A DNA stretch of 64,000 nt from JAZRPG01 sp045649105 (GTDB taxonomy: Bacteria > Bacillota > Clostridia > Oscillospirales > JAAYXM01): positions 14,209 to 78,208 of the forward strand of contig JAZRPG010000045.1 of assembly GCA_045649105.1 (NCBI GenBank), written 5' to 3'. The number at the start of each line of letters is the position of its first letter. Within the stretch, counting starts at the first letter, position 1. The notes beneath the pieces were generated by a model. The model was not told the DNA's origin, searched no databases, and saw nothing but the letters and a program-made list of their open reading frames with translations. The translations under genes were made by a program, and so were the position numbers. Shown here in pieces: positions 8,499 through 18,161 of this stretch.

Positions 8499-9174
8499 TT
8501 TGATAATACCCGCCTGTTCTGTCGCTTATAATGCGACCGTCGTCTATAGCGATAACGCGCTTTGAAAATTGATTTACAAGCTCGCGCTCATGCGTGACAA
8601 CAAGCATAGTCGTTCCGAGCTCATTTATCTTCTCAAGCAGGCTCATTATCTCAAGTGACATCTTCGGGTCAAGATTGCCCGTCGGCTCATCGGCGATTAT
8701 CATGCGCGGATTATTCACAAGCGCTCTTGCAACGGCAACTCTCTGCCGCTCACCGCCCGACAGCTCCTTCGGATACGATTTTTGCTTATTCTCAAGCCCC
8801 ACAAGCTTCAGGACATACGGCACACGCTTTTTTATAACGCGCGGCGGCGCGCCCACTGCGCGCATGGCAAATGCCACATTTTCATAAACTGTCTTTTTAT
8901 CTATCAGGCGAAAGTCCTGAAACACTATGCCGACGGTACGGCGAAGCTCAGGAATTTTCGACTCCTTTATCTTATTTAAGTTAAATCCGTTTATCACACC
9001 GCGTCCCGAGCTCATCTTTACTTCGCTTGTGAGAATCTTTACTATTGTCGATTTTCCTGAAGCGGAGGAGCCGACGAGAAACACGAACTCACCATCGTCG
9101 ATTTTTAAGTTTATGCCCGACAGCGCAGGCGTTCCGTTTTCATACACCTTGCATACATCAAGGAGCCTAACCAT
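8485..9174 (-). CDS. ftsE: Cell division ATP-binding protein FtsE
   Basis: FtsE is the cytoplasmic ATPase partner of FtsX. The 229 residues carry Walker A GSSASGKSTIVK (about 35-46), the Q-loop in GIVFQDFRL, the ABC signature ELSGGERQRVAVARA, Walker B MIIADEPTGNLDP and the switch His in VVTHERE. The start is ATG with AAGGA nine bases upstream, 21 bp after the regulator gene. In this operon FtsE drives FtsX and, by inference, the M23 hydrolase two genes on. Confidence 0.97.
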   Translation of the reverse strand: MVRLLDVCKVYENGTPALSGINLKIDDGEFVFLVGSSASGKSTIVKILTSEVKMSSGRGVINGFNLNKIKESKIPELRRTVGIVFQDFRLIDKKTVYENVAFAMRAVGAPPRVIKKRVPYVLKLVGLENKQKSYPKELSGGERQRVAVARALVNNPRMIIADEPTGNLDPKMSLEIMSLLEKINELGTTMLVVTHERELVNQFSKRVIAIDDGRIISDRTGGYYQNEAL

Positions 9175-9195
9175 TACTCACATTCCTTTCATGCA

Positions 9196-10287
9196 CTAAA
9201 ATGCCGAACCCTGTATGGAAAGATAACGCCGAACCATAAGCGCTACCTTAAAAATAATCGCGTGGTCAAACTCTCGAAGGTCAAGTCCCGTTATCTTCTT
9301 TATTTTCTCAAGACGATAAACAAGGGTATTCCTATGGACAAACAGGTTTCGCGACGTCTCAGATACATTTAAATTATTTTCAAAGAATTTCTGTATTGTA
9401 TTAAGAGTCTCTGTATCAAGAGAATCAAGCGAGCCGTTTTTGAACACCTCAGACAAAAACATCTCGCACAGCGTCGTCGGAAGCTGATATATAAGCCTGC
9501 CTATGCCAAGGTTTTCATAGCTTACTATATCGCGCTCCGTATCAAACATTTTTCCTACCGTTATTGCCGACTGCGCCTCTTTATATGACACGGCAAGGTC
9601 CTTAAGCGTCGGCGCGACTGTCCCTATTCCTATGACCGTCTTTATAAACATCTCGGAATTAAGCGTATCGCGGATACTTTCCGCAATGCGTATAAAATCG
9701 GAAGCGCCCGCACCCGGAGCCGTCTCACGCACAAGAACAATCTCCGTTTCGCTGACACTGACGACAAAATCCTTCTGCTTATCAGGGAACATGCTGGAAA
9801 CAACATCTACCGCGGCAGCATCGCAGTGGTCAAGCTGTCTTATAAGAAACACCACATGCGGAACATCCATCTGCATGCGCAGCTCACCCGACTTCATATA
9901 GATATCACCGGTCAGGATATTGTCAAGTATAATATTCTTTATAAATGTCGCGCGGTCATGCTTCTCGTCGTAGTATTTCTTCGCATTGCCGACTGCGAGC
10001 GATGCCATAATACAAAGACTGCGCGCAACCTCGTCCTCGCCGCTTACAAACACGACATATTCAAAGCGCGCGCCCGGCGTTGCAACAGGCTTATATGTAT
10101 CGCCGTCAAACACTATATATGAGCCTATCATCTCGCTCAGTGCATCAACTGCCTGCTCACGCACTGTGCCCCTGAGACTCTGGTCCGTACATGCGACGAC
10201 CTCTCCCGAAAGGCTTATAACGCCCACGGTCCTGTCAGTTGCCTCCTTCATCTGAAGTATTATGTTCTGAAGCATTCTCCAAGCCAT
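9196..10287 (-). CDS. PucR/CdaR-type helix-turn-helix regulator
   Basis: The C-terminal end is the PucR-type winged HTH (about 300-360). The sequence NNLNVSETSRNLFVHRNTLV and the following LEKIKKITGLDLREFDHAII are the family hallmark. The N-terminal 110 residues resemble a GAF-like sensor domain, followed by a GGDEF-like CdaR middle region. Family members usually sense small metabolites and control sugar-diacid, purine or amino-acid genes. The frame opens at TTG 10293, but the ATG at 10287 is seven bases after AAGGTGG and gives 363 residues. It lies just upstream of ftsE with no terminator, an uncommon partner for ftsEX. Its ligand and targets cannot be read from sequence. Confidence 0.88.
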   Translation of the reverse strand: MAWRMLQNIILQMKEATDRTVGVISLSGEVVACTDQSLRGTVREQAVDALSEMIGSYIVFDGDTYKPVATPGARFEYVVFVSGEDEVARSLCIMASLAVGNAKKYYDEKHDRATFIKNIILDNILTGDIYMKSGELRMQMDVPHVVFLIRQLDHCDAAAVDVVSSMFPDKQKDFVVSVSETEIVLVRETAPGAGASDFIRIAESIRDTLNSEMFIKTVIGIGTVAPTLKDLAVSYKEAQSAITVGKMFDTERDIVSYENLGIGRLIYQLPTTLCEMFLSEVFKNGSLDSLDTETLNTIQKFFENNLNVSETSRNLFVHRNTLVYRLEKIKKITGLDLREFDHAIIFKVALMVRRYLSIQGSAF

Positions 10288-10375
10288 TCTCAAACCACCT
10301 TTTTTAAAGACAACGGCGCCGTCAAAAAAATGATGCTCGGCGACAAATACGTCATTTTATACTATAACACTATCT

Positions 10376-10404
10376 ATAATAACAGATTCTCTGTCGAAAA
10401 TCAA
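10376..10404 (-). promoter_or_regulatory. Promoter of the regulator-ftsEX-M23-S41 operon
   Basis: On the minus strand there is TTGATT (10404-10399), a 17-bp spacer and TATTAT (10381-10376), about 90 bp before the regulator start. The spacer carries a short hyphenated palindrome, ACAGA-GAA-TCTGT, that a regulator could bind. Confidence 0.75.
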
Positions 10405-10436
10405 TGAAAATTATGTAAAATATTCGCCTCCTGAGC

Positions 10437-11321
10437 CTACTTCTCCTCTCGCACGCGCCTGACATCACGCGCTATTTGTGACTTAAGTTCACCCAGTGAA
10501 GCAAACCTCATTTCCTCGCGCAGAAATTCACACAGCTCCACATGCACAGTCTCTCCGTACAGCTCGCCCGAAAAATCAAGTATATTTGTCTCTGCGCGCA
10601 CCGCGCCGTCTTCCGAAACCGTCGGCCGCACGCCGATATCCGTAACACTTCTGTACTCCTTCCCGCGAATGAAGGTGCGCGATGAGTATACTCCGAATTT
10701 CGGCACTTGAACCTCCTCGGAAAAACTCTGATTTACAGTAGGAAAGCCGAGACCTCCGCCGAGGCGCCTGCCATGCTCCGTTTTTGAAATAATGCTGTGG
10801 CGGTGGCCGAGAAGCTTTTGCGCTTCCTTAACTTCTCCGCGTGCAATAAGCTCGCGTATTGCGGTAGAGCTTACGGCACGGCCGTCTACGCATACCGGCT
10901 CTGCAATATCACAGCCGCAGCCGAAAGAGGCGCACAGCGACGAAAGCTCTCCTGCGTCACCCTTGCCCCCGCGTCCGAATCTGAAATCGTATCCTGCGAC
11001 AACATGCCGTACTTTGCATTCACCGATAAGTATATTTTCGACAAATTCGCGGCATGTAAGGTCTGCATACTGCCTGTCAAACTCTTTTATTATTATGTCA
11101 TTTATTCCGTAAAGCCCCGATATGAGCATCTTGCGCTCCTCTGTGGTATTTATGAGCTTTACCGGTTTTTTTAAAAGCACATTGGACGGGTGCGATGAAT
11201 ATGTCAGTACGGCAGGCGACAGAGAAAGCTCCTCTGCTCTTTTGCGCACAAGCTTAAAAAGCGCACCGTGACCTATGTGCACACCGTCAAAAAAACCAAG
11301 CGCAATAACCCTTCCATTCAT
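10437..11321 (-). CDS. ribF: Bifunctional riboflavin kinase / FMN adenylyltransferase
   Basis: RibF makes FMN from riboflavin and then FAD, using ATP in both steps. The N-terminal nucleotidyltransferase domain (1-175) begins with ALGFFDGVHIGHGALF, the HxGH-type motif, and has the ISSTAIRE-like VSSTAIRELIARGEV. The C-terminal flavokinase domain (about 178-294) has GLGFPTVN and the Asn/Glu metal-site region ETNILDFSGELYGE. The frame runs five codons further upstream from a TTG. The ATG at 11321, nine bases after GAGG and just past the truB stop, is the better start (294 residues). The truB-ribF order is common in Firmicutes. Confidence 0.96.
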   Translation of the reverse strand: MNGRVIALGFFDGVHIGHGALFKLVRKRAEELSLSPAVLTYSSHPSNVLLKKPVKLINTTEERKMLISGLYGINDIIIKEFDRQYADLTCREFVENILIGECKVRHVVAGYDFRFGRGGKGDAGELSSLCASFGCGCDIAEPVCVDGRAVSSTAIRELIARGEVKEAQKLLGHRHSIISKTEHGRRLGGGLGFPTVNQSFSEEVQVPKFGVYSSRTFIRGKEYRSVTDIGVRPTVSEDGAVRAETNILDFSGELYGETVHVELCEFLREEMRFASLGELKSQIARDVRRVREEK

Positions 11322-11325
11322 ATAA

Positions 11326-12180
11326 CTACACCTCAAAAAAGCTCTTGACAGTAACGAGATTTCCGTTCCCGTCGCCGCGTGCGAGCATTAAAAAGCCGCC
11401 GTCCTCGCCATATACACGGTATGTTTCTCCGTTTTTTGCGTTGCATTTCACCGGCGCGCCATTGCGGCACCGTTGCTCACCGAAAGCGTCAATCGTAATA
11501 CTTTTGTACATCGCAAATATTGAATCAACCGGCAGAAGATCAGGAGATTTTTCAAGCTCCTCAAGCGTCCTTGCCTCAGATATATCAAATGCGCCCGAGC
11601 GCAGACGGCGCAACGCCGTCATGGTCGCTCCGCAACCGAGGCTCTCGCCTATATCATCGCATAGGGTGCGTATATATGTACCGCTCCCGCACTCGACCGT
11701 AAGCTCGTATTCATCGTTTTCCACATGCAAAACATCAATCGAACGCACGGTGATTTCTCTCGCCTCGCGCTCAATCTCCCTGCCGCTTCTCGCAAGCTTA
11801 TACAGCGGCACACCGCCAACCTTTATGGCGGAATACATCGGCGGCGTCTGCATTATTTTTCCGACAAATTTCGCACACGCGCTCCTTACTTCGTCTGTAC
11901 CGACATTGACCTTGCGTTCTGAAATAACTGCGCCGGTAATGTCCTGTGTATCCGTCCTTATGCCGAGGCGCAGACGCGCGCGGTATATCTTATCATCGCA
12001 CAGCGCAAACTCACATGCACGCGTAGCCCTGCCGACAAATACCGGCAGGACTCCCGTCGCCATCGGGTCGAGCGTCCCTGAGTGACCCACTCTGCGCGTA
12101 TTATAAAGCCGCCGAAGCCTCGCAACAACATCGTGCGAGGTCATTCCGGCGGGCTTGTCCACAACAGCTATTCCGTTCAT
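11326..12180 (-). CDS. truB: tRNA pseudouridine(55) synthase TruB
   Basis: TruB converts U55 in the tRNA T-loop to pseudouridine. The catalytic Asp lies in VGHSGTLDPMATGVLPVFVG (about 36-55). Other family blocks are MQTPPMYSAIKVGGVPLYKLA, SGTYIRTLCDDIGESLG, and a short C-terminal part that may be a reduced PUA-like domain. The length of 284 residues is normal. ATG with GGAG nine bases upstream. It lies in the infB operon 60 bp after the rbfA-nrnA fusion and 4 bp before ribF. Confidence 0.97.
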   Translation of the reverse strand: MNGIAVVDKPAGMTSHDVVARLRRLYNTRRVGHSGTLDPMATGVLPVFVGRATRACEFALCDDKIYRARLRLGIRTDTQDITGAVISERKVNVGTDEVRSACAKFVGKIMQTPPMYSAIKVGGVPLYKLARSGREIEREAREITVRSIDVLHVENDEYELTVECGSGTYIRTLCDDIGESLGCGATMTALRRLRSGAFDISEARTLEELEKSPDLLPVDSIFAMYKSITIDAFGEQRCRNGAPVKCNAKNGETYRVYGEDGGFLMLARGDGNGNLVTVKSFFEV

Positions 12181-12240
12181 TTTCTAAAACTCCTTTAAAG
12201 CAAAGCTCACTTATGCACAGTACAGCCGCGCTCCATATCC

Positions 12241-13545
12241 CTAAAAAAGAGAGAGCTTTTCAATGCGCTCAATTATCATTCGCTCCGCGTCAGAAAGAGA
12301 TGCGGAAATTGAACAGCCTGCGGCACGGACATGTCCGCCGCCGCCGAAATAAGCGCAGAATTCCGACGCATCAATCTTCTCACCTGAGCGGACGGAAACC
12401 TTCGTTATGTCTCCGCGCTCGCGCAGATATATCCCGAGCTCTACGCCCTCAACCGTGCGGGCAAGCGCAGAGATTCCGTCAAGGTCATCTTCTTTTGCGC
12501 CCGTGCTCTCAATCAGCCCGGCAGGAAGCTTTATTATTCCTACCCGCCCGCCAAAGCATATGTTTATATCTGACAGAAGGCTCGCCTCAACGGCGATTCT
12601 TGCGCGGCTCTTTTCCGTAAAATACTCTCGGTTTATCGCGACAAAATCAACCCCGCGCCTCAAGAGCTCTGCCGCCTTTATATGCGTCTCGGGTGTGGTG
12701 TTTGAATGAAGAAATCTACCCGTATCCGTCGCTATGGCAATATACAGCGCCTCGGCAATCTTTTTTGTTAGTTTTACTCCAAGCTCGCCGACAATGTCGA
12801 AAATAAGCTCACCGCACGCCGCGGCACCTGAATCGACAAACTCAAGCTGTGCATAATGCGTGTGCGACACATGATGGTCAATCGCAAGCTCAATAGCATC
12901 GCAAAATTCCTCTGCACCGTTTGAAATAAGCTTTATATCCGCACAGTCAACCGCTATTACGGAGCGCGGCTTAAAGCCCTCGGGCGGATAGAGTCTCCGT
13001 GCTATCTTTTTTGACTTTTCCGTAAACTCGGGATTTTCAAATACATAGGCGCGCTTCCCCGCTGCATTAAGTGCGCTTGCAAGCGCAACGGCACTTCCTG
13101 TCGCGTCCCCGTCAGGGCTTCTGTGCGTCAGGATAAGTATATCGTCGCGCGTTTTTAAAAACTCTGCAGCAGTCTTTGCCGTAAGGGTGCGCTTTTCTTC
13201 CTCTTTTTTGGCAACATCTCCGATGAGCTCCATAATCCGCGTTCCTGCGACTATCGAATCGTCCTCCGCAAAAATCAGCTCAGGCGTGTAACGCAGGCGC
13301 ATTTTGCGTGCAACCTCGCGGCGGAGATACCCTGAGGCGGAAATAAGGCCTTTGATACACCCGCGTTTTGTCTCAGCATCGCCGAGAATGCTTACAAATA
13401 TTTTTGCGCTGCCGAGATCGGGAGCTGCCTCAACATGCGTTATGCTCACGATTCCGCCGACGCGAGGGTCACGGACCGTTCTTATAAGCTCGCTTAAAAC
13501 ACGCATAAGCTCATCGTTTACACGGCCTATTCGTATACTTCCCAT
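12241..13545 (-). CDS. Fusion of ribosome-binding factor A and DHH/DHHA1 phosphoesterase (RbfA-NrnA)
   Basis: One uninterrupted 434-residue frame joins two proteins usually encoded by adjacent genes. Residues 1 to about 115 are RbfA (IRIGRVNDELMRVLSELIRT, VRDPRVGGIVSITHVE, MRLRYTPELIFAEDDSI), which helps mature the 30S subunit. From about 125 on is an NrnA-type DHH protein: ILTHRSPDGDATGSAVALAS (motif I), VIAVDCAD (II), LAIDHHVSH (III), ATDTGRF (IV) and the DHHA1 motif YFGGGGHVRAAGCSI. NrnA degrades very short RNAs and in some species pAp. All metal-binding motifs are present, so both halves look functional. There is no stop or ribosome site between the halves. It lies between infB (1-bp gap) and truB, the normal place for rbfA and nrnA. 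Confidence 0.93.
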   Translation of the reverse strand: MGSIRIGRVNDELMRVLSELIRTVRDPRVGGIVSITHVEAAPDLGSAKIFVSILGDAETKRGCIKGLISASGYLRREVARKMRLRYTPELIFAEDDSIVAGTRIMELIGDVAKKEEEKRTLTAKTAAEFLKTRDDILILTHRSPDGDATGSAVALASALNAAGKRAYVFENPEFTEKSKKIARRLYPPEGFKPRSVIAVDCADIKLISNGAEEFCDAIELAIDHHVSHTHYAQLEFVDSGAAACGELIFDIVGELGVKLTKKIAEALYIAIATDTGRFLHSNTTPETHIKAAELLRRGVDFVAINREYFTEKSRARIAVEASLLSDINICFGGRVGIIKLPAGLIESTGAKEDDLDGISALARTVEGVELGIYLRERGDITKVSVRSGEKIDASEFCAYFGGGGHVRAAGCSISASLSDAERMIIERIEKLSLF

Positions 13546-13546
13546 A

Positions 13547-15856
13547 CTAATTCTTTACCTCAACCATGGCGTACGCCTCTACGACATCGCCCTCTTTTAT
13601 ATCGTTGAAATTCTCAATGCTCAGTCCGCATTCGTAGCCGGAGCTTACCTCCTTGGCATCGTCCTTAAAGCGCTTGAGCGAATTGAGCTCGCCCTCGAAT
13701 ACCACAATTCCGTCACGCACTACTCGGACACTTGAATTTCTTGTTATCTTTCCGTCCGTGACATGGCAGCCCGCAATCGTTCCGACCTTCGAAACCTTAA
13801 AGGTCTGGCGTATCTCGGCATGGCCGAGCACCTCCTCCTTGAATTTCGGCGCAAGGAGGCCCTTCATTGCGGCTTCCATTTCCTCAATGCAGTCATAGAT
13901 TATGCGGTACAGACGGATATCTGTCCCCGTTCTGTCTGCGCTGTCACGGGCGCTCGCATCCGGACGCACATTAAAGCCGATTACGATAGCGTTTGAAGCC
14001 GATGCAAGGAGTATATCCGACTCATTTATTGCGCCGACGCCCGCATGGATTACTCTTACGCGTACCTCGTCATTTGTAAGCTTCTCAAGTGATGCACGCA
14101 CTGCCTCGGCAGAGCCTTTAACATCAGCCTTTACTATAAGCGGAAGCTCCTTCATTTCGCCCTGCTGTATCTGGTCAAACAAATCCTCAAGAGAAACCTT
14201 GCGGCCTGCGTTCTGGTTTTGCGCCTCTTTTTCATTATGCTTGCGCTGCTCGGAAAGCTCGCGTGCCATGCGCTCATCTGCTACCGCGTAGAACAAATCG
14301 CCCGCGTTCGGAACTTCGGAAAGACCCGTTATTTCTACCGGCACGGCAGGGCCTGCCTCTTTAAGCTTCCTGCCCTTATCATCTGTCATTGCGCGGACGC
14401 GCCCGACAGCCGTACCTGCGATTATTACATCGCCCGCCTTAAGCGTTCCGTTTGAAACGAGCAGTGTAGCAACGGGGCCGCGGCCGCGGTCAAGCTTCGC
14501 CTCGACTACCGTGCCCTTGCCGCTGCGGTTCGGGTTTGCCTTAAGCTCAAGCATATCAGCTGTGAGAAGCACCATTTCAAGAAGGTCGTCTATGCCCTTG
14601 CCCGTCTTTGCCGATACAGGGCAGACTATAGTGTTTCCGCCCCAATCCTCAGGCACAAGCTCATATTCCGTGAGCTGCTGCTTTATGCGCTCTTCATTCG
14701 CGCTTTCCTTATCAATCTTGTTTACGGCAACCACTATCGGTACATCTGCCGCCTTTGCGTGGTTTATGGCTTCTATCGTCTGCGGCATTATACCGTCATC
14801 CGCCGCAACGACAAGAATGACAACATCCGTTACCTGTGCGCCGCGTGCGCGCATTGATGTAAACGCCTCATGTCCCGGTGTGTCAAGGAAGGTTATTTTG
14901 CGCCCGGAGAGCTCAACTCTGTATGCGCCTATGTGCTGCGTGATTCCGCCTGCCTCTCCCGAAACCACATTTGTCTTTCTTATTGCATCAAGAAGAGAGG
15001 TTTTACCGTGGTCAACATGACCCATAACTACAACTACCGGGTCTCTCGGCACGAGGTCTTCCGCTTTGTCCTCACTCTCATCTATAAGTCTGTCCTCTAT
15101 TGTGACTATTATTTCGCGCTCGACCTTTGCTCCCATTTCAAGCGCAACAACAGCGGCTGTGTCATAGTCGATAACATCTGAAACAGATGCCATCACGCCA
15201 AGCTTTATAAGCTGCTTTACAACATCGGCGCCTGTGCGCTTCATGCGCGATGCAAGCTCGCCTACCGATATTTCGTCAGGAATCATAACCGTTATCTGCT
15301 GCTTCTTCTGCACCTGCTGCTGAAGCTTCTTTATCTTTTCCTGCTCCTCCAGACGGCGCTTCTGACCGAAGTTTGCTGACTTCCTGTCGGGGGCACGCTT
15401 TATTTTCTGCTTTGTCGGAGCGATGTCCTTTACGCTGTCCGGGACAAGATTGTCAACGCTGTCGTCGTATTTTGAAAGGTCTACCGAGGCTCCTCTTGTC
15501 TCGATATAGTGCGTCTGCACACCCTTCCGCGGCTTTTTGCTTTCATACTCCTCTGCCGCTTTCTTCTCCTTGTCCTCTGATGCGGGAGCCGCCGTCTCTG
15601 ACTTTTCCTCGGCCTTCTTCTCGGGCTCAGGCTTTTTCTCCTCGCGATATACCTCTGACATCAGGGTTTCAAAGCTTTCCACCTGATTGCCGAGTGTTAT
15701 GACATCAAATATTATATTGAGGTCCTCATCCGACAGCACCTGCATATTTGACTTTGGTGCTGTTGAATACTTGCCTAGAATTTCGATTACCGCCTTCGGT
15801 GTCATCTCAAAATCCTTTGCAACCTCGCGAACTCTGTATTTCTGTAAACTGCTCAT
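13547..15856 (-). CDS. infB: Translation initiation factor IF-2
   Basis: IF-2 is the GTPase that brings fMet-tRNA to the 30S subunit. The N-terminal IF2_N module ([20 protein letters not shown]) is followed by a charged linker (about 80-180), a second IF2_N-like region and the G domain. G1 is [16 protein letters not shown]3 DTPGHEAF, G4 NKIDK and G5 SAKTGKG. Domains II-IV follow to the end. The frame allows a GTG at 15868 directly against the GGAGG, too close to use; the ATG at 15856, ten bases downstream, is preferred (769 residues). It sits in the canonical nusA-infB operon order. Confidence 0.98.
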   Translation of the reverse strand: MSSLQKYRVREVAKDFEMTPKAVIEILGKYSTAPKSNMQVLSDEDLNIIFDVITLGNQVESFETLMSEVYREEKKPEPEKKAEEKSETAAPASEDKEKKAAEEYESKKPRKGVQTHYIETRGASVDLSKYDDSVDNLVPDSVKDIAPTKQKIKRAPDRKSANFGQKRRLEEQEKIKKLQQQVQKKQQITVMIPDEISVGELASRMKRTGADVVKQLIKLGVMASVSDVIDYDTAAVVALEMGAKVEREIIVTIEDRLIDESEDKAEDLVPRDPVVVVMGHVDHGKTSLLDAIRKTNVVSGEAGGITQHIGAYRVELSGRKITFLDTPGHEAFTSMRARGAQVTDVVILVVAADDGIMPQTIEAINHAKAADVPIVVAVNKIDKESANEERIKQQLTEYELVPEDWGGNTIVCPVSAKTGKGIDDLLEMVLLTADMLELKANPNRSGKGTVVEAKLDRGRGPVATLLVSNGTLKAGDVIIAGTAVGRVRAMTDDKGRKLKEAGPAVPVEITGLSEVPNAGDLFYAVADERMARELSEQRKHNEKEAQNQNAGRKVSLEDLFDQIQQGEMKELPLIVKADVKGSAEAVRASLEKLTNDEVRVRVIHAGVGAINESDILLASASNAIVIGFNVRPDASARDSADRTGTDIRLYRIIYDCIEEMEAAMKGLLAPKFKEEVLGHAEIRQTFKVSKVGTIAGCHVTDGKITRNSSVRVVRDGIVVFEGELNSLKRFKDDAKEVSSGYECGLSIENFNDIKEGDVVEAYAMVEVKN

Positions 15857-15900
15857 ATAGCATGCCACCTCCGTTTGAAATTAAAACACGAATCTACCCG

Positions 15901-16296
15901 CTACAGGCGCTTTTTCTTTTTACCGCGCCGCTTAAGTATCCTGTCTGCCCTTTTTGATATGTCCTCAACGGCAAGCATGGCGCCCTCGTTTACGGGTGCC
16001 AGTTTCCTGACTATTGCCGCCGCCATACCAATGTCACATATCCCTACCACGGCACATGGGCGCTTCCCGAGCGCATTTCCGAGCTCTTCCTTTGTTTCGG
16101 CAACCGATATGCACGGTGCGCCTGCAAGAATCGAAAAGCTCTCTGCTCTTTTCCGTGTGCCCTCCGCCGCATTTGATGCTACGATTACCGCCCGGGTCTT
16201 CTTTATACGCGCGGCTGATGCACACTCCTCCTCGCCAAGTGTCAGAAGGTTTGCCCTCTTTGCGAGGCCCAGGAGCTTTAAGTACTCATCTCCCAT
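15901..16296 (-). CDS. L7Ae/L30e-family RNA-binding protein (YlxQ-like)
   Basis: YlxQ proteins are small kink-turn RNA-binding proteins of the L7Ae fold found between ylxR and infB. The start MGDEYLKLLGLAKRANLLTL and the segment AVVGICDIGMAAAIVRKLAP match the family. The tail is very basic (RILKRRGKKKKRL). The frame is open for 25 more codons upstream, inside ylxR, but the ATG at 16296 has GGAGG six bases before it, giving 131 residues. It overlaps the ylxR end by 11 bp. Confidence 0.9.
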   Translation of the reverse strand: MGDEYLKLLGLAKRANLLTLGEEECASAARIKKTRAVIVASNAAEGTRKRAESFSILAGAPCISVAETKEELGNALGKRPCAVVGICDIGMAAAIVRKLAPVNEGAMLAVEDISKRADRILKRRGKKKKRL

Positions 16297-16567
16297 CGCT
16301 TTCCTCCGAAAGTCCCGCCGAGAGTGCGTCATACACCTCGGAAGATATCTGCTGTGAAAATGCACGCTCAAGCCCGCGCGCCTTTTTCACCTTCGCAAGA
16401 CACTGAGCATTTCGGCACACATACGCACCTCTGCCGGGAAGCTTGCCGACAGGGTCGAGAGATATTTCTCCGTCTTTCGCTCTGACTATCCTCATAAGCT
16501 CCCGCTTCGGGCGCATTTCGCGGCAACCGAGGCATTGCCGCATCGGTATTTTCTTTTCCTTTATCAT
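16286..16567 (-). CDS. YlxR-family (DUF448) nucleic-acid-binding protein
   Basis: A 93-residue basic protein with the DUF448 signatures PMRQCLGCREMRPKRELMRI and LPGRGAYVCRNAQCLAKVKK. YlxR is found almost always between nusA and infB; work in Bacillus suggests it influences transcription or RNase P, but its exact role is unsettled. The two CxxC-like cysteine pairs are as expected. ATG about 10 bases after GGGAGG. Confidence 0.93.
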   Translation of the reverse strand: MIKEKKIPMRQCLGCREMRPKRELMRIVRAKDGEISLDPVGKLPGRGAYVCRNAQCLAKVKKARGLERAFSQQISSEVYDALSAGLSEESDGR

Positions 16568-16592
16568 ACGCGCGGCACCTCCCGTTTAAAAA

Positions 16593-17648
16593 TTACTCCT
16601 CGCTGCTTTTGGGCTTTATGTCAATTTTATAGCCTGTAAGCTTTGCCGCAAGACGGGCATTCTGTCCGTCCTTACCTATTGCGAGTGAAAGCTGGTCATC
16701 ATTTACAATTACGCGGCATGTGCGAGCTGCCTCGTCAGCCTCTACGGACACGACATTCGCCGGAGCAAGTGCCGATGCTACATACTCCGCTATATCCTCT
16801 GAATATTTTATTATATCAATCTTTTCTCCGCGAATCTCATCGACAATTGCGGCGACGCGGTTCCCGCGCGGACCTACGCATGCGCCTATCGGGTCGACAT
16901 TTTCATCGTGCGATTTAACTGCCATTTTTGTTCTTGAGCCTGCCTCACGCGCAATGCTCTTGATTTCAACCGTTCCGTCATGTATTTCAGGAACCTCAAG
17001 CTCAAAGAGACGGCGGACAAGGCCGGGGTGAGTTCTCGAAATCACAATGTGCGGACCGCGCTCACTGCGTTTCACCTCAACAACATATATCTTTATATGT
17101 GTGCCCTCAACGAGTACCTCGCCCGGAATCTGCTCCTTTGCGGCGAGATATACCTCTGTCTTTTCCTTTGCACCTGCAATCTCTATCGACGCGCCGCCGC
17201 TGCGCGGGTCTGTCCTCGTGACAAGGGCGGTGAGCACCTCATGCTCCCTGGACGTAAACTCCTGGAACACTACACCGCGCTCCGCCTCACGAATTCCCTG
17301 TATTATTACCTGCTTTGCAGTCTGCGCGGCAATGCGCCCGAAGTCACGGGTAGAAACCTCTATGCTTACCACATCGCCGAGCTCAGCTTTCGGCATAACC
17401 TCACGCGCCTGTGAAAGTGTCATCTGTGTGACGGGGCTTTCGACCTCCTCGACAACATCCTTCTTGACAAACATACGAAATTCCTTTTTTTCCTTATCAG
17501 GCTCTACGAAAATGTTGTCCGTAACGCCTGCGTTGTCGCGCTTATATGCGGCAATCAGCGCCTGACCCACTTTTTCGAGCATATAATCCTGCGGTATTCC
17601 TTTTTCCTTTTCTATCTGCTCGATAGCATCAAAAAATTCAGCGTTCAT
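16593..17648 (-). CDS. nusA: Transcription termination/antitermination protein NusA
   Basis: NusA binds RNA polymerase and nascent RNA and modulates pausing, termination and antitermination. The N-terminal polymerase-binding domain (1-125) is followed by an S1 domain (about 130-200) and two KH domains (DENVDPIGACVGPRGNRVAA and QLSLAIGKDGQNARLAAKLT). The length of 351 residues fits the Firmicute form, which lacks the C-terminal acidic repeats of E. coli. It lies between rimP and ylxR. Confidence 0.98.
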   Translation of the reverse strand: MNAEFFDAIEQIEKEKGIPQDYMLEKVGQALIAAYKRDNAGVTDNIFVEPDKEKKEFRMFVKKDVVEEVESPVTQMTLSQAREVMPKAELGDVVSIEVSTRDFGRIAAQTAKQVIIQGIREAERGVVFQEFTSREHEVLTALVTRTDPRSGGASIEIAGAKEKTEVYLAAKEQIPGEVLVEGTHIKIYVVEVKRSERGPHIVISRTHPGLVRRLFELEVPEIHDGTVEIKSIAREAGSRTKMAVKSHDENVDPIGACVGPRGNRVAAIVDEIRGEKIDIIKYSEDIAEYVASALAPANVVSVEADEAARTCRVIVNDDQLSLAIGKDGQNARLAAKLTGYKIDIKPKSSEE

Positions 17649-17682
17649 TTTTTCATTCGCTCCCTTATACTATTATCTTTTC

Positions 17683-18138
17683 TCAAAATTCTACTCGCAG
17701 CCTTACGGATGCTATTTCTTTTTTTGTAAACTTCTCCGATGCGCCGTCAATATCAAGAGTTACATCGCCGTTTTCATAACCTGCAAGCACACCGCAAAAC
17801 TCTTTATTTCCGCCGCGCGGCAAAAAAGTCTTAAGTGTAACGGGGCTTCCCATGTATTCCTCGAAATCAGACGGGCGTGAAAGCTTTCTCTCGAGCCCTG
17901 CGCTCGACACCTCAAATATATATGACTCCTCAATCGGGTCAAGCTCATCAAGCAGCCGGTCAACCTCACGGCTGAAGGCTTCACAGTCCTCTATTCCCAC
18001 GCCGCCCTTCTTGTCTATAAAAATGCGCAGGTACCTCTCGCCGCCTTCTTTTACAAACTCCACATCCCAGATAGAGAGGCCGAGACGCTCTGCCACCGGT
18101 GCGGAAACAGCTGCAACTTCATCTGTAATTCTACTCAA
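17683..18138 (-). CDS. rimP: Ribosome maturation factor RimP
   Basis: RimP is needed for assembly of the 30S subunit. Family blocks are LGLSIWDVEFVKEGGERYLR, IDKKGGVGIEDCEAFSREV and VSSAGLERKLSRPSDFEEYM. The frame is open from 18189, but that start would include the leader hairpin. The TTG at 18138, seven bases after AAGGGG, gives 151 residues starting at SRITDEV, the usual length. It is the first gene of the rimP-nusA-ylxR-ylxQ-infB-rbfA/nrnA-truB-ribF operon. Confidence 0.94.
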   Translation of the reverse strand: MSRITDEVAAVSAPVAERLGLSIWDVEFVKEGGERYLRIFIDKKGGVGIEDCEAFSREVDRLLDELDPIEESYIFEVSSAGLERKLSRPSDFEEYMGSPVTLKTFLPRGGNKEFCGVLAGYENGDVTLDIDGASEKFTKKEIASVRLRVEF

Positions 18139-18161
18139 AAAAACACCCCTTACAGAAATGA

